In this document: positions 34,768-42,399 of the stretch, piece after piece
How positions within the stretch are numbered: position 1 is the first letter of the stretch
Layout: every line of letters begins with the position of its first letter
Notes under the pieces: generated by a model
Databases searched by the model: none
Seen by the model: the letters and a program-made list of their open reading frames with translations, nothing else
Told to the model about the DNA's origin: nothing
NCBI RefSeq assembly: GCF_016595245.1
Contig: NZ_JAENHM010000059.1
Location: forward strand, 1-64,000
Direction of reading: 5' to 3'
DNA from: Azospirillum endophyticum
GTDB taxonomy: Bacteria; Pseudomonadota; Alphaproteobacteria; Azospirillales; Azospirillaceae
Length of the DNA: 64,000 bases
Program-made: the position numbers and the translations under genes

Positions 34768-35874
34768 ATGACGGACAGCCAGGACGCGGCCCCCCTGTTC
34801 CAGCCGGTGACGATCGGGCGCTACAGCTTGCCCAACCGCATCGCCATGGCGCCGCTGACGCGCAGCCGCACCGACAACGCCACCGGCGTACCGACCGCGA
34901 TGAACGCCGAATATTACGCCCAGCGCGCCGGCGCCGGCCTGATCATCGCCGAGGCGACGCAGATCTCGCCGCAGGGCAAGGGCTATGCCTTTACCCCCGG
35001 CATCCACAGCGCCGAACAGGTGGCCGGCTGGAAGCTGGTGACCGACGCCGTCCATGCCAAGGGCGGGCACATCTGCCTGCAGCTCTGGCATGTCGGCCGC
35101 ATCTCCCACCCCGACCTGCAGCCGGGCGGCGCCCTGCCGGTGGCACCGTCCGCGGTGAAGCCGGAGGGCAAGGCCTTCACCGTCGACGGTTTCAAGGACA
35201 TTCCCACCCCGCGCGCGCTCGACATATCGGAGCTGCCGGGCATCGTCGAGGATTACCGCCGGGCCACCCGCAACGCACTGGCCGCCGGATTCGACATGGT
35301 GGAGGTGCATGCCGCCAACGGCTACCTGATCGACCAGTTCATGCGCGACGGCACCAACAAGCGCACCGACGCCTATGGCGGGTCGGTCGAGAATCGCGCC
35401 CGTTTCCTGTTCGAGGTGCTGGACGCCGTGGTGGCGGAGGCCGGGGCCGACCGCGTCGGCATTCGCCTGTCGCCGCTGAGCCCGGCCAACGATGCCTGGG
35501 AAAGCGACCCGATCGGCACCTTCAGCCCGGTGATCCGGCGGCTGAACGGCTACGGCCTTGCCTATCTGCACATGATCGAGGGAGTGACCCGCGGTCCGCA
35601 TCCCGGATTCGGCGGACAGCTGGCGGAGCTGCGCGGGCTCTACACCGGCCGCTACATGGCCAACAACGTCTACGACCGCGCCATGGCGATCCAGGCGACG
35701 TCCAGCGGGCACGCCGACATGATCGCCTTCGGCCGCCCCTTCATCGCCAACCCCGATCTGGTGGAGCGGCTGCGCATGGACGCACCCTTGGCCGAACCCG
35801 ACCAGAAGACCTTCTATGGCGGCGACCGTCACGGCTATACCGACTATCCGACGCTGGGCCAGTCGGCGGCCTGA
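34768..35874 (+). CDS. Old Yellow Enzyme-type alkene reductase (NemA-like)
   Basis: 368 residues of the FMN-binding TIM-barrel family. PVTIGRYSLPNRIAMAPLTRSR opens the barrel; HVGRISHPD, the His/Asn pair in VEVHAANGYLIDQF that binds the phenolic or enone substrate, and AYGGSVENRARF follow. It should reduce activated C=C bonds or nitro compounds with NAD(P)H, typical of detoxifying NemA-type enzymes. A hairpin with a TTCG loop lies 85 bases after the stop. Divergent from the phosphatase gene, 195 bases apart. Confidence 0.92.
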   Translation: MTDSQDAAPLFQPVTIGRYSLPNRIAMAPLTRSRTDNATGVPTAMNAEYYAQRAGAGLIIAEATQISPQGKGYAFTPGIHSAEQVAGWKLVTDAVHAKGGHICLQLWHVGRISHPDLQPGGALPVAPSAVKPEGKAFTVDGFKDIPTPRALDISELPGIVEDYRRATRNALAAGFDMVEVHAANGYLIDQFMRDGTNKRTDAYGGSVENRARFLFEVLDAVVAEAGADRVGIRLSPLSPANDAWESDPIGTFSPVIRRLNGYGLAYLHMIEGVTRGPHPGFGGQLAELRGLYTGRYMANNVYDRAMAIQATSSGHADMIAFGRPFIANPDLVERLRMDAPLAEPDQKTFYGGDRHGYTDYPTLGQSAA

Positions 35875-35959
35875 TCCGGCGACGCACGGCGCGCGTGCAA
35901 AAGGCCTTCCGAGTCGCGCCGTTTGCGGCGGGCGGGGGGTGCCGAAAACGGGTGGCGAT

Positions 35960-35977
35960 GCGGCACTTCGGTGCCGC
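35960..35977 (+). terminator. Terminator-like hairpin after the alkene reductase gene
   Basis: GCGGCAC-TTCG-GTGCCGC: seven base pairs closed by a stable TTCG tetraloop, followed by TTCCGTCC without a strong T-run. The remainder of the 265-base gap to the cold-shock gene holds no gene; a loose TTGACC near 36076 may be part of the cold-shock promoter. Confidence 0.4.
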
Positions 35978-36139
35978 TTCCGTCCATCCGGGGCTCCAAG
36001 GGTGAGCCCTACCAGGCAAGCTTGAGCCTTGGGTGGGGCATTTAGCGGCGATTCGGCCATCTTTCCTTTGGAAGGCTTGACCTGGGACCGGATCCCTGTG
36101 ACAACAGACTTTCGGCACACTCTATGAGCTTGAAGACAC

Positions 36140-36706
36140 ATGTTCGACCGCCCGCCCCGCCAGGGCTTCCGCGCTCCCGAGATCACCAAGTCCAACGTCA
36201 CCGCCACCGTGAAGTGGTTCAACCCCACCAAGGGGTTCGGCTTCGTGTCGCCCGAGGACGGTTCGCCCGATGCCTTCCTGCACGTCTCTGCGGTTCAGGC
36301 CGCCGGCTACGACGCGCTGGACGAAGGCACCACCATCACCTGTGACCTGGCCCGTGGGCCGAAGGGTCCGCAGGTGGCCTCCATCCACTCGGTCGATGCG
36401 TCGACCGCACAGCGTTCGGCCCGTCCGCGGACCGGCGGCTTCGACCGTGGCGGCTATGACCGCGGCGGCTACGATGCCGGCGGCAGCAGCAGCGGCGGTG
36501 AAGAAGTCGACGGCACCGTGAAGTGGTTCAATGCCGACAAGGGCTTTGGCTTCATCACGCCCAGCACCGGTGGCAAGGACGTCTTCGTCCACGTCAACGT
36601 GCTGCGCCGCTCGGGCATGCAGACCCTTCAAGAAGGCGATCAGGTGCGCGTCACCGTTCGCCAGGGCCAGAAGGGTCCGGAAGCGGGCAAGGTCGAGTAC
36701 CTGTAA
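36140..36706 (+). CDS. Double cold-shock domain protein
   Basis: 188 residues with two cold-shock domains, about 18-85 and 119-188, joined by a Gly/Arg-rich linker (GGFDRGGYDRGGYDAGGSSS). Each has the RNA-binding RNP1 motif (KGFGFV at 31-36; KGFGFI in the second) and an RNP2-like strand (AFLHV; VFVHV). Double-domain forms occur in alphaproteobacteria, where they act as RNA chaperones in growth and stress control. The 5' leader is long (over 200 bases from the previous gene), as usual for cold-shock genes. A structured stretch and a terminator follow. Confidence 0.93.
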   Translation: MFDRPPRQGFRAPEITKSNVTATVKWFNPTKGFGFVSPEDGSPDAFLHVSAVQAAGYDALDEGTTITCDLARGPKGPQVASIHSVDASTAQRSARPRTGGFDRGGYDRGGYDAGGSSSGGEEVDGTVKWFNADKGFGFITPSTGGKDVFVHVNVLRRSGMQTLQEGDQVRVTVRQGQKGPEAGKVEYL

Positions 36707-36735
36707 GGCTCCGGTTTCCCCGGGCCTCGGCCGCG

Positions 36736-36832
36736 CGGCGTTCGTCCTCTCCGGACGCACGCCGTATAGGCTGGCTCCGCTTGGCTGAAAAGCCTGACGA
36801 AGCCCCGAGCCGTTAGGTTCCGGGTTTCCCGG
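36736..36832 (+). other. Structured 3' region after the cold-shock gene
   Basis: Three hairpins follow the stop codon: 36736-36764 (CGGCGT/ACGCCG with inner CGTCC/GGACG), AGGCT/AGCCT around 36768-36795, and 36820-36832 (CCGGG-TTT-CCCGG). A terminator at 36853-36898 closes the unit. It could be a stabilised 3' UTR or a small RNA; no promoter was identified. From 36899 to 37124 I see nothing. Confidence 0.35.
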
Positions 36833-36852
36833 TGAAAGTCCGGATTTTCAGC

Positions 36853-36898
36853 GCACGGTGCCTCTTTTCGGGGGCGCCGTGCGTTCTTGTCTTTTGTT
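36853..36898 (+). terminator. Rho-independent terminator
   Basis: GCACGGTGCC (36853-36862) pairs with GGCGCCGTGC (36873-36882), one wobble, loop TCTTTTCGGG, followed by GTTCTTGTCTTTTGTT. It ends transcription of the double cold-shock gene or of a small RNA from its 3' region. Confidence 0.75.
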
Positions 36899-37124
36899 AT
36901 GCTGCTTTTTGCGGTCCTGGCTCGTGAGTGATCCGGCCGTGGCGCGGTTCGGCCCGGCTGTTCGTTGCGTGTGTCTTCCGCCCTGTCATCGCTTCTTTCC
37001 AAGTTCGCTGCTTGGCGCCGCCCTCCGGGGCGGCCGGCGCAGCCCGACAGGCCGCTGCCGCCTCGCTTGTTCGCCCGGCTTTCCCCTCCATTGCTGCCCC
37101 AAACTGTCGAAGGCGCGATTCGGC

Positions 37125-37742
37125 ATGAGCGAGTTTTTGACCGACTTGCTCCCGCTTGCCGGTGCCGGTGGATGGTCCGCGGCACAGCTGTTCGGCTTCT
37201 GCGGCACGCTCGGCGGGATGCTCTGGCCATTCTTCCGCAGCCGGACCGGCATGTTGCTGGTGCAGCTCGTGCCCTGCCTCTGCTTCGCCCTGCATTTCGC
37301 CATGGTGGGCGCCCCGACCGGGGCGGCGCTGAATGCGCTTGCGGCCCTGCAGGTGCTGGCGGCGCTGGCGATCGGCACCCGGCCGGCTTTCCGCATCGTC
37401 TATCTGCTGATCCTTCCGGTGATCGCCGCGGTGATGGCCGTCACCTGGGCCGGGCTGCCCTCCGCCTTCGCCGCGGCGGGGATGGCGCTGATCAGCCTTG
37501 CCCGCTACCAGACGCGGGTCGCACTCTTCCGCGGCACCATGCTCGTGGCATTGCCCTGCTGGTTCGTGCACAACAGTCTGGTGGGATCGGTGCCGGCGAT
37601 GATCTCGGACCTCACCGGGATCGCCGTCAACGCCTGGATGCTGCTGCGCGGCAACGGGCCGGCGCCGGCGTCCTCGACAGTCCCACCAACCCGAATACCG
37701 ACACCGATGCCGCCAGCGGCGGGGGAGGGGAAGCCGTCATGA
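37125..37742 (+). CDS. YgjV-family inner-membrane protein
   Basis: 205 residues with about six membrane helices (AAQLFGFCGTLGGMLWPFF, LLVQLVPCLCFALHFAM, ALNALAALQVLAALAI and further), matching the YgjV-type family of unknown function; family members often begin with WxxAQxxG and PFFR-like turns. The cytoplasmic C-terminus is Pro-rich. Its stop overlaps the start of the Crp/Fnr gene (ATGA), so the two are translationally coupled. Function unknown. Confidence 0.8.
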   Translation: MSEFLTDLLPLAGAGGWSAAQLFGFCGTLGGMLWPFFRSRTGMLLVQLVPCLCFALHFAMVGAPTGAALNALAALQVLAALAIGTRPAFRIVYLLILPVIAAVMAVTWAGLPSAFAAAGMALISLARYQTRVALFRGTMLVALPCWFVHNSLVGSVPAMISDLTGIAVNAWMLLRGNGPAPASSTVPPTRIPTPMPPAAGEGKPS

Positions 37743-38446
37743 CCGTCAACCATTCCCACCTGTCGGCGGAAGACGCCGCCACACTGCGCGCGATTCCGCT
37801 GTTCGCCAAACTGACCGACCGGGCGGTGTCCCTGCTGGGCGGCGTCGCCATCGTGCGTCCGGTGGCGCGGGGAACCACCCTGTTCCTGCAGGACGAGCCG
37901 GCCGACCGCTTTTTCGTCCTGTTCGACGGCTGGGTGAAGCTGTACCGCCTGACCCGCGACGGGACGGAGGCGGTGGTGCATGTCATCGGCCCGGCGGAGA
38001 GCTTCGCCGAGGCCGCGATGTTCGCCGACGGCAAGTTCCCGGTCTGTGCCGAGGCGGTGACCGATGCGCGCGTCCTGACCCTGACCGCCGACGGATTCGC
38101 CCGCTGCCTGCGCGAAGACGACCGCATCGCCTTCGGCATGCTGGGCTCGCTGTCGGTCCGGCTGCGCCATCTGGTGACGCAGATCGAACAGCTTCAGGTC
38201 CAGCCGGCACCGCAGCGGGTCGCCGCCTTCCTGATGCGCGTCTGTCCGCCGGGCGACGGGCCGGCGCAGTTCCAGCTTCCCTTCGACAAGGCGCTGATCG
38301 CGCGGCGCCTGGGCATGCAGCCGGAAACCCTGTCGCGTGCCCTGGCCAAGCTGCGCGCCGTCGGGGTGGAGACCCAGGGCCTGACCGTCAGCGTCGCCGA
38401 ACGCGGCGCCCTGCGCGCCATGGCCGAGGCGGGCGAGGAGGAGTGA
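37739..38446 (+). CDS. Crp/Fnr-family transcriptional regulator
   Basis: 235 residues: an N-terminal cyclic-nucleotide-type sensor barrel (about 15-135, FLQDEPADRFFVLFDGWVKLYRL) and a C-terminal winged helix (IARRLGMQPETLSRALAKL). The cysteines present do not match the FNR iron-sulfur pattern, so it is not an oxygen sensor of the FNR type. Similar to DNR/NnrR- or Crp-like regulators; signal unknown. The ATG at 37739 lies within the YgjV stop (ATGA) behind a GGGGGAGGGGAAG ribosome site. Confidence 0.9.
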   Translation: MTVNHSHLSAEDAATLRAIPLFAKLTDRAVSLLGGVAIVRPVARGTTLFLQDEPADRFFVLFDGWVKLYRLTRDGTEAVVHVIGPAESFAEAAMFADGKFPVCAEAVTDARVLTLTADGFARCLREDDRIAFGMLGSLSVRLRHLVTQIEQLQVQPAPQRVAAFLMRVCPPGDGPAQFQLPFDKALIARRLGMQPETLSRALAKLRAVGVETQGLTVSVAERGALRAMAEAGEEE

Positions 38447-38574
38447 CCGCCGGTGGCCTCGCCGGCGCCTGTGACAGCGTCGGCGGGGCGGTCAGACCGG
38501 ATTGACGGCGCTGTGCCTCCGTGCGAGTTTGCACCCCTCCCAGTACCGGGTTTGTTCAGGATTTCGAGGCAGCG

Positions 38575-39243
38575 ATGGGCGACAGCAAGACGGTGGCGGC
38601 GGCATCGGATCCGGCGCAGGATCTGGTGGCCTTCGCCGGTGACCGGCGCTTCGCCACCGTGATGGCGGACCCGCCCTGGCGCTTCGTCAACCGCACCGGC
38701 AAGATGGCGCCGGAGCACCGCCGCCTGTCGCGCTACGGCACCATGACGGTGGAGGATATCTGCGCCCTGCCGGTCGCCGACATCGCCGCCCCCACCGCGC
38801 ATCTCTATCTCTGGGTCCCCAACGCCCTGCTGCCGGAAGGTCTGCAGGTGATGCGCAGCTGGGGGTTCGAGTACAAGACCAACCTGATCTGGCACAAGGT
38901 GCGCAAGGATGGCGGGTCGGATGGGCGGGGCGTCGGCTTCTATTTCCGCAACGTGACCGAGCTGATCCTGTTCGGGGTGCGCGGCAAGAAGGCCCGCACG
39001 CTGCCGCCCGGCCGCACCCAGGTCAACCTGATCGAAAGCCGCAAGCGCGAACACAGCCGCAAGCCCGACGAGCAGTATGACCTGATCGAGGCCTGCAGCC
39101 CCGGACCCTATCTGGAAATGTTCGCCCGCGGCGCCCGGCCCAACTGGTCGGTATGGGGCAATCAGGCCGACGACGGCTATGAGCCGACCTGGAAGACCTA
39201 CGCATTCAACTCCGCCACCGACCGCGAGGCGGCGGCGGAGTGA
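38575..39243 (+). CDS. MT-A70-family adenine methyltransferase
   Basis: 222 residues. The catalytic DPPW is at 32-35, followed by AHLYLWVPNALLPEGLQVM and SWGFEYKTNLIWHK, typical MT-A70 elements; ETL-like RKREHSRKPDEQYDLIEACSPG closes the SAM site. It should methylate N6 of adenine in DNA (RNA is also known in the family). No restriction nuclease or specificity subunit is near, so it is an orphan or phage-type methylase. Start at ATG 38575; residues upstream have no similarity. Confidence 0.88.
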   Translation: MGDSKTVAAASDPAQDLVAFAGDRRFATVMADPPWRFVNRTGKMAPEHRRLSRYGTMTVEDICALPVADIAAPTAHLYLWVPNALLPEGLQVMRSWGFEYKTNLIWHKVRKDGGSDGRGVGFYFRNVTELILFGVRGKKARTLPPGRTQVNLIESRKREHSRKPDEQYDLIEACSPGPYLEMFARGARPNWSVWGNQADDGYEPTWKTYAFNSATDREAAAE

Positions 39244-39249
39244 AGGGAT

Positions 39250-39265
39250 GGGGGCGTCGGCCCCC
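39250..39265. terminator. Short GC-rich hairpin between convergent genes
   Basis: GGGGGC-GTCG-GCCCCC in the 22-base gap between the MT-A70 and HAD stops. It is a six-pair stem without T-run, so a terminator role is only plausible. Confidence 0.3.
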
Positions 39266-39895
39266 TCACAGCAACCCGATCGCCTTCAAATCCCGCCGCA
39301 GCGCCTCCGCCCCTGAGAACAGGTGCGCCGACATGCCCACCGACCTGGCCGCCTCGACATTGTCGGGGTTGTCGTCGATGAAGTAGCAGTCTTTCGCTTC
39401 GAGGCCGTAACGATCCGTCAGCAGCCGGTAGATCGCCGGATCGGGCTTCACCAGCCTTTCCTGACCCGAAACGATGATGCCGTCGAAGCCGTTCAGGAAG
39501 TCGAAGCGCTTGCGCGTCAGCTCGAACTTGTCGACCGAGAAGTTGGTGATGGCGTAGACGGGAACGCCGCGCGCCTTCAGCTCCGCCAGGATGTCCGGGG
39601 TGCCGGGAATCGCGCCGGGCACCATCCGCTCCCACATGTCGTCATAGGCGCGGATCAGCTCGGCGCAGTCCGGATGCTCTTCGGTCAGCAGGGCGACCGC
39701 ATCCGTCCAGGGACGGCCGCGATCCTGCTCCAGGTTCCAGGCGGGGGTGCAGACCCGGTCGAGGAAATCCTCCATCAGGTCTTCATAGCCGTCGAACAGT
39801 TCGCGGTAGAGATGCCGCGGATCCCATTCGATCAGCACCTGCCCGACATCGAAGACGACGATGGTCGGCGTCTTCGGCTCAGTCATTGCGGTCAT
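39266..39895 (-). CDS. HAD-family hydrolase
   Basis: 209 residues. Motif I is FDVGQVLIEWD with the nucleophile Asp; as in the YihX-like phosphatases, Gly replaces the second Asp. Motif II is AITNFS, motif III lysine in VKPDPAIY, motif IV FIDDNPDNVEAA. Likely a small-molecule phosphatase or dehalogenase-like enzyme. It starts 13 bases after the DsbA-like gene on the same strand, suggesting a transcript of two. An ATG three codons in (39886) is equally possible. Confidence 0.88.
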   Translation of the reverse strand: MTAMTEPKTPTIVVFDVGQVLIEWDPRHLYRELFDGYEDLMEDFLDRVCTPAWNLEQDRGRPWTDAVALLTEEHPDCAELIRAYDDMWERMVPGAIPGTPDILAELKARGVPVYAITNFSVDKFELTRKRFDFLNGFDGIIVSGQERLVKPDPAIYRLLTDRYGLEAKDCYFIDDNPDNVEAARSVGMSAHLFSGAEALRRDLKAIGLL

Positions 39896-39908
39896 CGAAG
39901 GATCGACC

Positions 39909-40676
39909 TCAGCCCTTGGCGCGGGCGGCGTCGGCCAGCCGCTTCATGTCTTCGAGGCGAATGGCGCCCGGCACCAGCTCGTCGCCGAAGACGAAGGCCG
40001 GGGTGCCGCGGATGTTGAGCTTTTCCGCCAGAGCTTGGTTTGCGGCGATCACCTTCAGGACGTCCGGCGATTCCATGTCCTTCTTCAGCCGGTCGGTGTC
40101 GAGCCCGACCGACTTGGCGAGGCGCATGATGACGGCCTCGTCCAGCTGGCCGCGCTGGGCCATCAGGGCATTGTGGAATTCCACGTATTTGCCCTGCCCG
40201 CGCGACGCGAGCGCCGCCTTGGAGGCGACGACGGACGCCGGCCCCAGGATCGGGAACTCCTTCAGCACGAAGCGCAGCTTGGGATCGCCCTTGATCAGCG
40301 ACTGCGTGTCGGCCTGCACCGCCTTGCAGTAGCCGCACTGGTAATCGAAGAACTCGACCACCGTGATGTCGCCCTGCGGGTTGCCGATGACTGGGTCGGC
40401 GGGGCTGCGGGTCAGCTCCTGCCTGTTCTCGACCAGGGCCTTGCGCGCCTGTTCGGCCTCGGCCGTCTTCTGGCGTTCCTGCATGGCGTCGACGGCCTGC
40501 AGGATCACCTCCGGATGCTCCATCAGGTAATCGCGGACGATCTTCTCGATGGCGGCCTTCTGGTTGCCGTCGAAGCCCGCCGACTGCGCGTGGGCCGGAA
40601 CGGCGGCGGACAGCGCCAGCGCCGCGACGGGCAGGGCCAGCAGGGCGGAACGCAGGAACGGCAAGGCGGGGCGCAT
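39909..40676 (-). CDS. Secreted DsbA/ScsC-like thiol-disulfide oxidoreductase
   Basis: 255 residues with a signal peptide (cut after AHA, 30). A helical N-terminal segment (about 35-90, charged heptads such as AMQERQKTAEAEQARKALVE) precedes a thioredoxin-like domain with active site CGYC (Cys114, Cys117) and cis-proline RGTPAFVFG. This layout matches ScsC-like proteins, whose N-terminal helices make trimers. It would shuffle disulfides in periplasmic proteins. Coupled with the HAD gene. Confidence 0.9.
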   Translation of the reverse strand: MRPALPFLRSALLALPVAALALSAAVPAHAQSAGFDGNQKAAIEKIVRDYLMEHPEVILQAVDAMQERQKTAEAEQARKALVENRQELTRSPADPVIGNPQGDITVVEFFDYQCGYCKAVQADTQSLIKGDPKLRFVLKEFPILGPASVVASKAALASRGQGKYVEFHNALMAQRGQLDEAVIMRLAKSVGLDTDRLKKDMESPDVLKVIAANQALAEKLNIRGTPAFVFGDELVPGAIRLEDMKRLADAARAKG

Positions 40677-40795
40677 GGGGGCGGTCTCCGAAACGCGTAG
40701 GGAGTTGGGCCGAGGGCCGCCCACACTGGACCGACAATCGGGTCCGGACAAGTGCAAAGCGCTTGCCCGGACTTCACGTTTGGGCGATCGGCGCG

Positions 40796-42238
40796 TCAGC
40801 GGGCGCGCAGCAGCTCGCCCACCGACAGCAGCGCCATCTCGTCGCCGTCGGCCTTGCCGATGGTCCGGCCGGTGGAGTAGGGCAGGTTGTTGTCGTTGAC
40901 GACGACGATGTGGTCGGCGTCGACGATGTTCACTCCCTCCGGCCCGAGATGGGGCATGACGAAGCGGCCTTCCGGCGCCTGCCCGGCGCGCGCCTTGTGG
41001 TCGGGATCGGCGATGTCGGTCAGGTCGATGTAGCCGACCTTGCGGACGAAGCCGTCGGCATCGGCCCCAGCGATGTCGATCTTGTAGATGCGCTTGAAGG
41101 CGGCCGGCGCGTTGAAGCAGTCGGGCTTAACCTCGCCCTGGCAGGCCTGGGTCTTCGCCCCTTCGGTGGTGTCGTCGCGCTCGATCACCAGCGCGCTGCC
41201 GGCGTCGATCATCGCCATGTCGGCGACGACGTTGGCGTTGTCCTCCAGCCTGTACTTCCAGGACTTGCCGGTGTAGCTGCGGCCGGCGACGTCGAATTCG
41301 AGGATGCGGGTGTAGTAGCGCCCGTCCTTGTTCTCGAAGCCGTTCGCCGCGGCGTTCCACAGCGGGCCTTCCAGCGACGGGTACAGGGTCTTGCCGTCCG
41401 GCGACACGCCCATCGGTTCGAACCCGCGGGAGCGGCGGACCTCGAAGCTGACGGCGCCCGGCACCGCCGGCAGGCCGTTGTTGCGGTAATGGTCGGGCGA
41501 GCGGGCCGGCTTGCCGTCGACCATCGTCTCATGCACCGCGATCACCACCCCGTCGCGGCTCAGCTCCAGGATATAGGGGCCGAACTCGTCGCCGATGAAC
41601 AGGCGATCGGCCTGCACCACCAGCGATTCGGGGTCGAAATCGGCGCCGGTCAGGTAGCGGCTGGCGGTGTTCTCGTTGACGATGGCGAAGGGGACCTTGC
41701 GGTCGGGATCGCGCAGGAAGATGGTTTCCAGCCGCTGCATGGCGCCGCTCTGCCAGTCCGGCTTGACGCGGTGGACCATCAGCAGGGCGTCGACCGAGTT
41801 CACCTTGCTGCCGAAGCCGTTGTCGGTCAGGGCCAGGAACTCGCCGTTGCCCTGCGGCACGACGGCGGAGAAGCCCTGCACCGCCTGTCCCGCGACCGGC
41901 AGCAGGATCTCGGTCTCGCGCGGGGCCTTGGGATCGGCGGCGAAGGAGGTGGCACGGATGCTGCCCACGGCGTCCACCCGCTTGCGGTCGGCGTTGGTGA
42001 ACTTGCCGGCGGTGGCGAACAGCGGTCCGGCATCGGCCGGCGCCTGCACCAGCGTGTCGGCCGGCAGCACGGCATGGCCGGCGAGCGCGGCGGGGTAGTG
42101 CTTGGCCTGCTGGTCCTGGGCATGCGCCGGGACGGCGGCGCCCAGGCTGGCGGTCAGGAGGGTGGCGGTGGCGAGCAGGGCGCCGCGCCCGGACTTTATC
42201 CAGGACTTCGGCCCGGATCTCGGACGGAGGGTCGGCAT
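40796..42238 (-). CDS. Secreted phytase-like esterase-fold protein
   Basis: 480 residues with a long signal peptide (cut after AHA near 41). The mature region matches the phytase-like beta-propeller family (Pfam Phytase-like): FSAVVPQGNGEFLALTDNGFGSK, FDPESLVVQADRLFIGDEFGPYILEL, EPMGVSPDGKTLY and GPEGVNIVDADHIVVVNDNN are hallmark strands. Members are calcium-binding periplasmic or secreted hydrolases of phosphate esters; true phytate use is unproven. Rich in Asp/Asn loops suited to metal binding. Probably monocistronic. Confidence 0.85.
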   Translation of the reverse strand: MPTLRPRSGPKSWIKSGRGALLATATLLTASLGAAVPAHAQDQQAKHYPAALAGHAVLPADTLVQAPADAGPLFATAGKFTNADRKRVDAVGSIRATSFAADPKAPRETEILLPVAGQAVQGFSAVVPQGNGEFLALTDNGFGSKVNSVDALLMVHRVKPDWQSGAMQRLETIFLRDPDRKVPFAIVNENTASRYLTGADFDPESLVVQADRLFIGDEFGPYILELSRDGVVIAVHETMVDGKPARSPDHYRNNGLPAVPGAVSFEVRRSRGFEPMGVSPDGKTLYPSLEGPLWNAAANGFENKDGRYYTRILEFDVAGRSYTGKSWKYRLEDNANVVADMAMIDAGSALVIERDDTTEGAKTQACQGEVKPDCFNAPAAFKRIYKIDIAGADADGFVRKVGYIDLTDIADPDHKARAGQAPEGRFVMPHLGPEGVNIVDADHIVVVNDNNLPYSTGRTIGKADGDEMALLSVGELLRAR

Positions 42239-42399
42239 GCGGTGTACTCCGTGGACGGAACCGCGCGCCCGGATCGGCCGGCAATCGGCCTTCGGCGCGC
42301 GCTCGATATCCGCGGAATAGCAAGCGGCGATGACGCGGCGGGGACGGTTCGATGACCATTGCGTTACCCGAAGGACGCCATGGTCGTATGCCCCACCCG

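Noticed and set aside
34573..36231. A long upstream extension of the phosphatase frame, antisense to the alkene reductase
   Set aside because: Recognisable phosphatase sequence starts only at 34572, and the extension mirrors the codon pattern of the real gene on the other strand.
36810..36850. Stretch with GGTGAAAGTCCGG considered as a riboswitch core
   Set aside because: No full cobalamin, TPP or FMN consensus surrounds it, and it lies downstream of a cold-shock gene with no metabolic gene next.
39266..39895. HAD protein suspected of a lost catalytic Asp (DVG instead of DxD)
   Set aside because: YihX-like members of the family naturally have DxG in motif I, so this is not degeneration.
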